The notes below the pieces were generated by a model. The model saw nothing but the letters and a program-made list of their open reading frames with translations. It made no database searches and had not been told where the DNA came from. From Paraktedonobacter carboxidivorans (GTDB lineage Bacteria > Chloroflexota > Ktedonobacteria > Ktedonobacterales > Ktedonobacteraceae), in contig JBEVTI010000027.1 of the NCBI GenBank assembly GCA_041156125.1, forward strand, positions 8,482 through 72,481: DNA of 64,000 nucleotides. The letters are read 5' to 3'. Below, piece after piece: positions 14,428 to 22,629 of this stretch; position 1 is the stretch's first letter; each line of letters opens with the position of its first letter. Made by a program: the position numbers and the translations under genes.

Positions 14428-15945
14428 TTAGAGTGCTTGCGAGCCGATCCGGCATACGACTTTCAGGATCGTCTCTATATCATTCTCATTGAGGTTGTAG
14501 TGGAGAGCGCAGGAACGGATGGCGTAGGAGCCATCGAGGTCGGTGCCGCTGACAAAGGCCTTCTCGCCACCCCGCATGAGACGGCGCACAATCTCTTTAT
14601 TGAGCGCATTCAGACCCATTGCGTCGTCGCGCATAAAGGAGGGCACATAGCGGAAGCAGACAGCGGTCAGATCAGTTTCGGCCAGTAATTCCAGATCGGG
14701 TGCGGCCTTGATTTGTTCCATCATATAGCGAGCAAGATTAGTATGGCGCATAATATGCTCGCGCAGGCCCGCGCGTCCAAGTTGCAGGAGGACTCCGAAG
14801 AGTTTGGCGGCCAGGAAGTGACGCGTCTGGTACATGCCAACCATATCGAAGCGCTCACCCATCCCAAAGCCTTCGTCCTCCATCAGGCGCAAGTACGAAG
14901 CCTCAAAGCCAAAGGCTCCGGCCAGCATAGCTTTGTCGCGTACCAGGGTGCAGCTACAGGTATTGGTCGCAGCCAGCCATTTATGCCCATCCAGTGCGAT
15001 TGAATGCGCCCGCGCCAGGCCATCGCCATAGCGGTGCGCGATACGCTCATCGAGGAAGCCGGGCCAGCCATAGGCGCCATCGACATGCAGCCAGAGGTCT
15101 TCCGTGGCACACAGGTCGGCCAGCGCGCTCAGAGGATCGACTACGCCAGTATTGACGGTGCCGCCGCTACCAACGATGGCGAAGGGCCAGAGGCCAGCCG
15201 CGCGATCACGCGCAATACTCGCGCGCAATTCATCAAGATCAATCCTGCGCTCGCGATCTACACCGATGCGCCGATACGATTTCAGGCCAAGGCCAAGCAA
15301 GCGTACAGATTTCTCTACACAGCTGTGTGCTTCGCGCGAACCATAGATCACAAACTGGGGATGATTGCCCTGCACGCCATCCTCTTGCAGATCCCAGCCG
15401 TATTTCTTCGAGGCCCAGTAGAGCGCGGCTGCCAGTCCATGGAAGTTCGCCAGGGAACCGCCATTGACGAAAATGCCACCACTGCCTACGCCTGGAAAGC
15501 CGATTAAATCCTCAAGCCAGCGTAGCACCAGCTTCTCTAGCTCGGTAGCTGCGTGCAGACCCTTGGCCGCGGTAGGGTTCATAACGCTGGCCAGGTGATC
15601 CAGAAACATACTTATCGGCGCGGCAGCCGGATTGACCCAGGGCGAGAAGGTTGGCAACTGATTGCCCATGTCATAGGGCATGATCTCGCGCGCAAAATAC
15701 TCTAAAATCTCGTTTGTAGGCAGACCGCGTTCCGGCAAGCAACTGGAACGCAAACGCTCCAAAACCTCACGCGGTGGAGTAGTATAGACTGGTTTCGATG
15801 TGCGCTCGGCGTAATAAGTAGCGGCTAACTCTGCTGTCTGTGTGCTTGCCGCGAGAAACTCTTCCGGCGTCATGGCCAGGGGAGAAGGAGAATTCACATA
15901 GAATTGAGTTTTGTCAACGATAGAAGTAGAGCGTTCCAGATACAT
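14428..15945 (-). CDS. Pyridoxal-dependent (group II) amino-acid decarboxylase
   Basis: 505 aa. Group II decarboxylase features: 'GGSLANFHGLAAAL', 'EAHSCVEKSVRLLGLG' (His stacking on PLP), 'IVGSGGTVNTGVVDPL', 'HVDGAYGWPGF' (Asp binding the pyridine N) and 'SIALDGHKWLAATNTCSC', whose Lys carries PLP. Related enzymes decarboxylate aromatic amino acids, glutamate or aspartate; this protein looks closest to the aromatic-L-amino-acid/tyrosine decarboxylase-like branch, but the substrate cannot be fixed here. Start ATG 15945 has GAGG 5 nt upstream. It is monocistronic and followed by a strong terminator. Confidence 0.88.
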   Translation of the reverse strand: MYLERSTSIVDKTQFYVNSPSPLAMTPEEFLAASTQTAELAATYYAERTSKPVYTTPPREVLERLRSSCLPERGLPTNEILEYFAREIMPYDMGNQLPTFSPWVNPAAAPISMFLDHLASVMNPTAAKGLHAATELEKLVLRWLEDLIGFPGVGSGGIFVNGGSLANFHGLAAALYWASKKYGWDLQEDGVQGNHPQFVIYGSREAHSCVEKSVRLLGLGLKSYRRIGVDRERRIDLDELRASIARDRAAGLWPFAIVGSGGTVNTGVVDPLSALADLCATEDLWLHVDGAYGWPGFLDERIAHRYGDGLARAHSIALDGHKWLAATNTCSCTLVRDKAMLAGAFGFEASYLRLMEDEGFGMGERFDMVGMYQTRHFLAAKLFGVLLQLGRAGLREHIMRHTNLARYMMEQIKAAPDLELLAETDLTAVCFRYVPSFMRDDAMGLNALNKEIVRRLMRGGEKAFVSGTDLDGSYAIRSCALHYNLNENDIETILKVVCRIGSQAL

Positions 15946-16093
15946 ATGTACCTCATAATTCTTAAGTTAGTGACGGCCATCTCAGTTTTGAGTGTAGCAT
16001 ATATGTCCAGCCGCCGCTACCTTTACCTGGACAAAATGACCATAGATTTGCGCGAAAAACTCGGTAAGATTGTAGATGGCCCGCCGATAATTG

Positions 16094-16110
16094 TTTTACT
16101 TATAGTAAAA
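16094..16110. promoter_or_regulatory. Inverted repeat between the decarboxylase and sedolisin genes
   Basis: TTTTACTTATAGTAAAA, a perfect 7-3-7 palindrome in the 436-bp divergent region 15946-16381. It is about 150 nt upstream of the decarboxylase start and could be an operator for either gene. Confidence 0.3.
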
Positions 16111-16223
16111 TAGAACTATTTTGAGCTTAGTTGGCCTTTAGAGCCATGCTGCGAGACCTGCCCGGCGCAGACAAAAATTGTGTGGAGAGTATACATAAGC
16201 CCGGAAATCATAAGTAAGTATCA

Positions 16224-16253
16224 TTGTAACTTGCATTATTTTTATGTTATACT
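16224..16253 (+). promoter_or_regulatory. Promoter of the sedolisin gene
   Basis: TTGTAA (16224-16229), an 18-bp spacer, and TATACT (16248-16253) with the extended -10 TG at 16245-16246. It leaves a leader of about 120 nt before the start codon. Confidence 0.6.
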
Positions 16254-16381
16254 TAACGCGGTGCCAATCCATCCATCCTGACGATCTTCACGTGGAGATC
16301 AATTTAACCTGTTTGCCTGTTATATGCTTCGTTGACGTTTACCTTTCTTGATAGATTTATTTGCAAATGAAAGGACGCATT

Positions 16382-17785
16382 ATGTCAACCTATCAAGTGC
16401 GAATGCTCTCGCACCGGCATTTCTCCTCGCTGCTGCTGATCTTGCTACTTTGCGCTATGTCATTGTTAGGTTTACTCGCATTGTCTGCAAGAACAACCTC
16501 CCACCACATCGGCGCATTGTCCGCTAAGGGACATTTTCTACGCTGGTCGGGCACACAAGCACCGGATTTTGCTTCTTGCGAAGCACAGTTTCAGATTCCC
16601 TGTTACACCCCACAGTTGTATCGCAATGCTTATGATCTGACCTCAATTCTTAACAAAGGCTATACGGGCAAGGGCCAGACCATTGTGATCATCGATTCCT
16701 TTGGTAGCCCGACTGCTTATAGCGACTTACAGCGCTTTGATAAAGATTATGGTCTGCCCGATCCGCCATCCTTCCAACAGCTTGCCCCTATCGGCACCGC
16801 ACCCCTTGATCCAAATAGCGGCGATCAGGCTGGCTGGGCTGAGGAGACCTCGCTGGATGTCCAGTGGTCGCATGCCCTGGCTCCCGACGCCAGTATTGTG
16901 GTTCTGACCAGCCCGGTCTCCGAGACCGAAGGCGTTCAGGGTCTGCCGCAGTTCCTGCAGTTGGAAAAGTATGCTATGGAGCATCACCTGGGCAAGATCA
17001 TTTCCCAGAGCTGGGCTGCCACGGAGAATACTCTATTCACCACAGCGGGACAGCAGGTCTTCGATAGCTTCAATAGCTTCTACCGCCAGGCCGATTTCCA
17101 GGGTTTCACGATCTTCGGCTCTACTGGCGACTCCGGCACAGCTAATGTCGATGTCAACAATAATATCTATCCTTTCCCCACGGTGAACTTCCCTTCTTCC
17201 TCACCCTGGATCACCTCGGTTGGTGGCACCAGCCTCTTTACAGACGCCAATGGTAACTATCAGCACGAGACGGTCTGGAACTCTGGAGCTGGCTCCGCCA
17301 CTGGCGGTGGCATCAGCCAGAAGTTCGCGGAGCCCTTTTACCAGTTTGCCCTGCCGCGCAGCGTCCAGAAACTCCTGAACGGCAAACGCGGTCTGCCTGA
17401 CATCTCGATCAACGCGGACCCCAATACGCCTGTTCCCGTCTATCTGGGCTTCCTTAACCAGTTCAACGTTGGTCTGACCAATGACTACTATCTCTTCGGC
17501 GGCACCAGCGAGGGTTCTCCTGCCTGGGCAGGTATTACCGCTGACCTCAACCAATACCTGGGTCACTCGGTTGGCTTCCTGAATCCGCTCGTCTATGCTC
17601 TCATGCTGGACAAAGCAGCATACGCGCATGACTTCCATGATATTACGGTAGGCGACAATAGTCAGCTCACGAATACTCCACCTGTACCTGGCTATAGCGC
17701 TCAACCCGGTTGGGACGCGGACACTGGCCTGGGCACGCCCATCGTGGCTCACCTATTCCAGAGCCTAAAAGACGAACGTGAGTAG
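16382..17785 (+). CDS. Secreted sedolisin-type (S53) serine-carboxyl peptidase
   Basis: 467 aa from the ATG at 16382 (AAGGA 7 nt upstream; TTG 16361 and ATG 16367 are in frame but lack it). A signal peptide or anchor is at about 17-43. The catalytic set of S53 is visible: E155 and D159 in 'WAEETSLDVQW', the oxyanion Asp in 'GSTGDSG', and S376 in 'FGGTSEGSPAW'. A calcium site is suggested by 'DADTGLGTP' near the C-terminus. Only about 35-60 residues precede the catalytic domain, so the usual long pro-domain is missing or very short. Sedolisins are acid-active proteases. The gene is followed by a 27-bp perfect hairpin. Confidence 0.88.
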   Translation: MSTYQVRMLSHRHFSSLLLILLLCAMSLLGLLALSARTTSHHIGALSAKGHFLRWSGTQAPDFASCEAQFQIPCYTPQLYRNAYDLTSILNKGYTGKGQTIVIIDSFGSPTAYSDLQRFDKDYGLPDPPSFQQLAPIGTAPLDPNSGDQAGWAEETSLDVQWSHALAPDASIVVLTSPVSETEGVQGLPQFLQLEKYAMEHHLGKIISQSWAATENTLFTTAGQQVFDSFNSFYRQADFQGFTIFGSTGDSGTANVDVNNNIYPFPTVNFPSSSPWITSVGGTSLFTDANGNYQHETVWNSGAGSATGGGISQKFAEPFYQFALPRSVQKLLNGKRGLPDISINADPNTPVPVYLGFLNQFNVGLTNDYYLFGGTSEGSPAWAGITADLNQYLGHSVGFLNPLVYALMLDKAAYAHDFHDITVGDNSQLTNTPPVPGYSAQPGWDADTGLGTPIVAHLFQSLKDERE

Positions 17786-17802
17786 ACGCTTCTAGCTCTA
17801 AC

Positions 17803-17864
17803 AGGCAAACACGAGCGAGCCACCGGTTCCGGTACCAGAACCGGTGGCTCGCTCGTGTTTGCCT
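17803..17864 (+). terminator. 27-bp perfect hairpin after the sedolisin gene
   Basis: Arms 17803-17829 and 17838-17864 are perfectly complementary, with an 8-nt loop, 17 bp after the stop codon. The stem is far longer than a standard intrinsic terminator and there is no U-run. Confidence 0.65.
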
Positions 17865-17873
17865 CGCCCTGAT

Positions 17874-18045
17874 ATGGGTCATCCCTGATTTTGCAAAAGC
17901 AGGCCAAAACAGCTTTTGCCTCCCCGTCCCCGGAGAAAAGCAGAGGTTTGGCGGGCGCCATAGCGCCCGCCAAACCTCTGCAAAACACAAGGGGTGGGGA
18001 GGACAACACGCTCGTGCTGCTTCAGAAAAATTGGGGATGACTCAT
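17874..18045. repeat. Composite intergenic repeat with internal hairpin
   Basis: It starts with ATGGGTCATCCCTGATTTTG (17874), continues through 'GCCTCCCCG..CCCCGGAGAAAAG', then a 19-bp perfect hairpin (17940-17958 with 17963-17981), then 'AACACAAGGGGTGGGGAGG' and ends with 'AAAATTGGGGATGACTCAT' (about 18045). Related segments occur at 23821-23909, 27153-27192, 29303-29330, 38318-38400, 57495-57577 and 57724-57819, in both orientations, always between genes. Confidence 0.7.
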
Positions 18046-18091
18046 ACGCCCTGAGTCCTCTTGAAAGGGGTGGAAGCGCTGCGCGGTAATA

Positions 18092-18100
18092 TGCTATACT
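18092..18100 (+). promoter_or_regulatory. Extended -10 promoter of the cysS leader transcript
   Basis: TGCTATACT with no good -35. Transcription would start near 18107, leaving about 36 nt before the leader peptide and about 250 nt before cysS. Confidence 0.55.
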
Positions 18101-18142
18101 AGCACTAACAACGCCCGATAGATCGCTTGTAGGGAGAACGAT

Positions 18143-18208
18143 GTGAACCCTTCGTATTACAAACATGTTTGCGCCTGTCTCTGCGTTCATAGAGGAAAAT
18201 GCCAGTAA
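18143..18208 (+). CDS. Cys-rich leader peptide upstream of cysS (21 aa)
   Basis: GTG at 18143 with AGGGAG (18131-18136) 6 nt upstream. The peptide carries four Cys in its last twelve residues, CACLCVHRGKCQ. This is the pattern of an attenuation leader, which senses charged tRNA through codons for the regulated amino acid, and the next gene is cysteinyl-tRNA synthetase. Its 3' half overlaps one arm of a perfect 12-bp hairpin (18184-18195), so a ribosome paused at Cys codons 10-14 would cover that arm. No T-box signature is present. Function is inferred; the SD, codons and hairpins are seen. Confidence 0.6.
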   Translation: MNPSYYKHVCACLCVHRGKCQ

Positions 18209-18289
18209 CCCAGCCTCTATGAACGTATGGCGTGCCACGCCCTTATTACTCCCTTGCTGCGCCTACTTGCACGTCCTCTGCTGGGTTAC
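18184..18289 (+). promoter_or_regulatory. Candidate attenuator/RNA switch of cysS
   Basis: Two pairings are visible. (1) CGTTCATAGAGG (18184-18195) pairs perfectly with 18214-18225. (2) GTAACCCAGC (18205-18214), in the loop of the first hairpin, pairs perfectly with 18280-18289. TCCTCT at 18274-18279 can also pair with AGAGGA in the cysS SD (from 18346) or with the same sequence at 18191-18196. Together they could form mutually exclusive folds or a pseudoknot controlled by the leader peptide. There is no clear U-run, so control of translation start is as likely as of transcription. Confidence 0.5.
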
Positions 18290-18359
18290 ACACTTAATCC
18301 CTACATAAATATAATCACAACATCCTACCAAAACAACATACAATTAGAGGAGCTTGCTC

Positions 18360-19817
18360 ATGATCAGGCCAGTTTACCTGTACGATACACTGACACGCAG
18401 TAAACAAGTCTTTCAGCCACTTAATGCGCCGCGTGTGACGATCTATTCATGCGGCCCGACAGTTTACAAAGATATTCATATTGGCAATTTACGCACTTTC
18501 GCCATGACCGACTGGCTGCGCCGCGTGTTGGAATATAATGGCTATACGGTCTACCTTGTACGCAATATTACCGACGTAGGCCACCTGCAAAACGATACCG
18601 AGGAGAGCGGCGAAGATAAGCTCGAATACGAAGCGCGCGTGACTGGACACTCGGCTTATGAAATAGCTGAGCGATATACGCGCCAGTATGAGCAAGACTC
18701 AACGGCAATCAATATTCTGCCGCCCCATCTCGCGCCCAAAGCTACCGAGCATATTCCTGAAATGATTGATATGACCAGCCACTTGCTTGAGCGTGGTCTG
18801 GCATATGAGGCTAACGGCAATGTATACTATGCTGTGAGAAACTTCCCCGCGTATGGCCAGCTCTCAGGCAATACGCTCGCAAGCCTGCAAGCCGGGGCTG
18901 GTGGGCGCGTGCAGTTAGAAATTGCTGAGGATAAACGCGCAGCAGAGGATTTCGCGCTGTGGAAACGCGGCGAGGCGAATCGTCAGATGAACTGGGCTAG
19001 CCCGTGGGGTACAGGTTTTCCTGGTTGGCATATTGAGTGCTCGGCCATGGCGACAAAATACCTGGGCGAGCAGTTCGATATTCACACTGGCGGCGTCGAT
19101 CTGGTCTTCCCACACCACGAGGATGAAATCGCGCAAAGCCAGGGCGTGAGCGCTAAGAAGCCTGTCCAGTACTGGGTTCATGGAGAGTTTATCAATATCA
19201 GCAGCCGCCTGTTTCATCAGAATACAGAAGGCGAGGGCGACGATGAGATGAAGATGTCGCGCTCGAAAGGTAATGTGATCCTGCTCAGCCATTTACAAGA
19301 ATGGGGCTTTGAGCCGCTGGCCTTCCGCTATTCCCTGCTGACCGCGCATTATCGCTCAAAGATGAATTTCACCCGGGAGTCACTGAGCGCGGCTCAGAAT
19401 GCGCTCAACAATCTGCGCGCGGACCTCGCAGAACTGCCGGTAATGCTTTATGATACCGACGATCCCTGGTCAGACGAGTCACTGCGTCAGCGTGACGCCT
19501 TCCACGTGGCGATTAACGACGACATGGATCTGCCAGTTGCCTTGAGCATCGCGCGCGAGGTGCCACGCGATCAGAAGATCACAACTGGTGAGCGACGACG
19601 CCTGCTTCTCGATTTTGACCGCGTCCTCGGTCTGCGCCTGGATACAGTCGAGCCGCGTGCGACGCGCAAATTTAGCGACGAGGTGCTGGCCCTGGTCAAG
19701 CAGCGCGATCAGGCGCGCGCGGCGAAAAACTGGCGCGAGTCTGATAGTCTGCGCAGCCAGTTGCAAGCCATGGGCCTGGAGGTACGCGATACTCCTCAGG
19801 GTACTGAACTGGCCTAG
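18360..19817 (+). CDS. cysS: Cysteinyl-tRNA synthetase
   Basis: 485 aa from the ATG at 18360 (AGAGGAG 7 nt upstream; TTG at 18354 is in frame but too close). Class I signatures: 'YSCGPTVY' (zinc Cys), the HIGH-type box 'DIHIGNLRTF', 'GWHIECSAM', 'GGVDLVFPHHEDE' (zinc ligands) and the KMSKS loop K298-M-S-R-S before 'KGNV'. A helical anticodon domain follows. It charges tRNA-Cys in the cytoplasm. Length is normal (460-490). The Cys-rich leader peptide ahead of it suggests feedback by Cys-tRNA level. Confidence 0.97.
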   Translation: MIRPVYLYDTLTRSKQVFQPLNAPRVTIYSCGPTVYKDIHIGNLRTFAMTDWLRRVLEYNGYTVYLVRNITDVGHLQNDTEESGEDKLEYEARVTGHSAYEIAERYTRQYEQDSTAINILPPHLAPKATEHIPEMIDMTSHLLERGLAYEANGNVYYAVRNFPAYGQLSGNTLASLQAGAGGRVQLEIAEDKRAAEDFALWKRGEANRQMNWASPWGTGFPGWHIECSAMATKYLGEQFDIHTGGVDLVFPHHEDEIAQSQGVSAKKPVQYWVHGEFINISSRLFHQNTEGEGDDEMKMSRSKGNVILLSHLQEWGFEPLAFRYSLLTAHYRSKMNFTRESLSAAQNALNNLRADLAELPVMLYDTDDPWSDESLRQRDAFHVAINDDMDLPVALSIAREVPRDQKITTGERRRLLLDFDRVLGLRLDTVEPRATRKFSDEVLALVKQRDQARAAKNWRESDSLRSQLQAMGLEVRDTPQGTELA

Positions 19818-19954
19818 TACCAGTACCATTAACAAATAGCTAGAGTCGTTCGTATAGAATAGAAAAGAAGCATACAGAAAGAGAGCGAGTGCCCGCTATG
19901 GACGCCCGCTCTCTCATATCACGCCTATTTGTGAATGGAAAGGAGGCGATTTTC

Positions 19955-22393
19955 ATGGCATCCTGGTGGCAAAAGACAGCGACAGCAACGGCAGGTATTG
20001 CAGGCCTGCTTGGTGGTGCGTATTACATATTTATGCGCCGGCCACTTCCAAAAACCAATGGTGTTCTGCGCCTGGAGGAACTCCACGAGTCAGTTGAGAT
20101 TGTTACCGATCATTATGGTGTGCCTCATATCTACGCCCATAATGAGGACGATCTCTATCTCGCCCAGGGCTATATTCACGCTCAATATCGCCTCTGGCAA
20201 ATGGAATTGAACCGCCGTATTGGTTCTGGCCGTCTCTCTGAGATCTTTGGCGAGTTGACCATTGAGGCGGATCGTTTTACGCGCCGTCTGGGCATGCATC
20301 GCGCCGCTGCTGCTGGCATTCAGGCCCTTTCTCCGCATAGCACGCGCATTCTCAATGCTTACGCGCGTGGCGTTAATGCTTTTATTAGCAACCATCGCAA
20401 CAATCTGCCGCTTGAATTTACCCTGTTGCGCGTCAATCCTGAACCCTGGCAGATCTCTGATACGCTCCAGTGGGGCAAGATGATGGGCTGGAACCTGGGT
20501 GGCAACTGGGAAACCGAAATTGTACGCGCGCGCCTGGTAGCAAAGCTGGGTCCAGAACGGGCCGCGCTCCTGGAAACCGGCTACGATGCCGAGCATCCGC
20601 TGATCATTCCGCCTGGCGTGGCCTATGCTGGCGCGAACCTGGGCATCCTGGAGCAATACGCGGCGCTCAAGCAGTTGAGCGGCTTTGGCCTGCTTGGAGG
20701 CAGCAATAACTGGGTGGTAGACGGCTCGATGACGACTACTGGTCAACCGCTTCTCTGCAATGATCCCCATCTAGGCCAGGCCGCGCCTTCGATCTGGTTC
20801 GAGTGCCACCTGGTTGCTGGAGATCACGATGTCGTTGGGGCCAGCTTCCCTGGCTCGCCCGGTATTATCATCGGGCACAACCGCCATGTAGCCTGGGGCG
20901 TGACTAATGCCGTCTCTGATGTCGAGGATCTGTACATCGAGAAGTTCAATCCAGAAAATCCCCACGAGTACGAATTTATGGGCCACTGGGAAAAGGCCCA
21001 GGTCTATCGCGAAGAGATCAAGGTCAAGGGTCGCCAGGAACCGCTCGTCGAAGAGGTGCGCGTAACCCGCCACGGGCCGATCCTGACCAGCATCAAGGGC
21101 AGCACAGATGCGCAAAATGGCGCGCTGGCCGAGGAATTGCCGCTGGCCCTCCGCTGGACCGCTCTGGAACACCATAATCTTATTGACGCTATCGAGAAGA
21201 TGGCCCTGTCGAACAATATAGATGAGTTTCGCTCGGCCCTGCGCTATTGGGATGCGCCTGCGCAAAACTTCGTCTTCGCTGATACCAATGGCAATATCGG
21301 CTATCTTATGGCCGGAGCGATCCCGACGCGCTCCCAGGGGCAGTCGCTTGTGCCTTCACCTGGCTGGAACGGGACGTGCGAATGGACTGGCCTGATTCCC
21401 TTTGAAGAACTGCCTCAGACCACCAATCCACCACAGCACTTTATCGTCACAGCCAATAACCGCGTGATCGATGATAGCTATCCATACTACATCACTCACG
21501 AATGGCTCAATGGCTATCGCGCCCAGCGTATTCGCGATCTTCTGACAAGCAAGGGCAAGCTCTCGCCTTCAGATATGGCCTCGATCCAGGCCGATCAATA
21601 CTCGCTTCCCGCGAAGTCGCTGGTGCCATACATGTTGAGCATAGCCCCGCGCACTCAACTGGCGGTGCTGGCCCAGAATATTCTGCGCACCTGGAATTAC
21701 GTCCTCGCGTCTAACAGCGCTGGCGCTGCTATCTATACAACTTTCCTGCGCAAGCTGGAGTATATCATTTTCGCGGCGGTTTTAGGCGACGATGAGGAGT
21801 TGCTTAAGGGCTACCTGGGTGTTGGCACTACATTGCTATCTATTACTAATGGCTACACTGGACGGGGCAAACCACTGATCATCCGCCTGCTTAATACGCA
21901 AGATGACAGCTGGTTCGCCAATTCTGTCCTGCCAAACGGACCACGCACCTGGCCTTTCGCGCTACTTAGCGCCTTTGAGGCCACGCTTGATGAATTGCGC
22001 GACAAACTGGGCAATGATCCTAACCGCTGGCACTATGGCCTGATCCACAAAATGACCTACGCGCACGCCCTGGGCAGAGCCAGGCCGTTGGATAAGATCT
22101 TCAATCGCGGCCCCTATGCCGTAGGCGGGGATATCGATACCATCAATATGGGCGCTGTCTCGCCTGTAGAGCCTGAGACGGTCATCACTGTGCCTTCATT
22201 CCGTATGATCGCTAACCTTGCCGATCTCGCGGCCTCGCTTTCCATGCACTCCCCTGGCCAATCCGGCCATCCTGCAAGCAAACATTATGATGACTTCATC
22301 AAATCCTGGCTTAAAGTTGAACACCATCCTATGCTGTTTGATCACGAAAAAATCGATGACCAGGCCGCGGGAAAGCTGAGGATGACACCATAA
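19955..22393 (+). CDS. Penicillin acylase (Ntn-hydrolase) family protein
   Basis: 812 aa from the ATG at 19955, which has AAAGGAGG 8 nt upstream; the frame is open further 5' without a comparable site. A short N-terminal membrane helix ('TAGIAGLLGGAYYIFM') is followed by the alpha chain ('ESVEIVTDHYGVPHIYA', 'YIHAQYRLWQMEL', 'GRLSEIFGE'). The beta chain should begin at S250 in 'LLGGSNNWVVDGS', the autocatalytic nucleophile context of this family. Family members hydrolyse amides such as beta-lactam side chains, acyl-homoserine lactones or aculeacin-type lipopeptides; the substrate is not evident. It lies about 140 bp after cysS, possibly a separate unit. Confidence 0.9.
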   Translation: MASWWQKTATATAGIAGLLGGAYYIFMRRPLPKTNGVLRLEELHESVEIVTDHYGVPHIYAHNEDDLYLAQGYIHAQYRLWQMELNRRIGSGRLSEIFGELTIEADRFTRRLGMHRAAAAGIQALSPHSTRILNAYARGVNAFISNHRNNLPLEFTLLRVNPEPWQISDTLQWGKMMGWNLGGNWETEIVRARLVAKLGPERAALLETGYDAEHPLIIPPGVAYAGANLGILEQYAALKQLSGFGLLGGSNNWVVDGSMTTTGQPLLCNDPHLGQAAPSIWFECHLVAGDHDVVGASFPGSPGIIIGHNRHVAWGVTNAVSDVEDLYIEKFNPENPHEYEFMGHWEKAQVYREEIKVKGRQEPLVEEVRVTRHGPILTSIKGSTDAQNGALAEELPLALRWTALEHHNLIDAIEKMALSNNIDEFRSALRYWDAPAQNFVFADTNGNIGYLMAGAIPTRSQGQSLVPSPGWNGTCEWTGLIPFEELPQTTNPPQHFIVTANNRVIDDSYPYYITHEWLNGYRAQRIRDLLTSKGKLSPSDMASIQADQYSLPAKSLVPYMLSIAPRTQLAVLAQNILRTWNYVLASNSAGAAIYTTFLRKLEYIIFAAVLGDDEELLKGYLGVGTTLLSITNGYTGRGKPLIIRLLNTQDDSWFANSVLPNGPRTWPFALLSAFEATLDELRDKLGNDPNRWHYGLIHKMTYAHALGRARPLDKIFNRGPYAVGGDIDTINMGAVSPVEPETVITVPSFRMIANLADLAASLSMHSPGQSGHPASKHYDDFIKSWLKVEHHPMLFDHEKIDDQAAGKLRMTP

Positions 22394-22629
22394 GCAATGC
22401 CCACCCACGGGTCCGCAAAATGGCGCACATCTAGTAAATACATCTGCTAGCTTCTGGCTGGATGAGAGACTACGGCTGAGACAAACTCTGCTGTAGTCTC
22501 GCGTCTTGATGGATTCTTGACTTCTTTCTGCTACAATACCTCTCAAATCAATCTATGACTACAACAGAGAAGAGGGCGCAAGCAGGCCACTCAATAAATA
22601 TATGCTTGAATACACTAGAGGAAGACTTC

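Noticed and set aside
18101..18359. T-box riboswitch ahead of cysS
   Set aside because: No T-box sequence (GGGUGGNACC type) or specifier stem was found. The leader-peptide pattern fits better.
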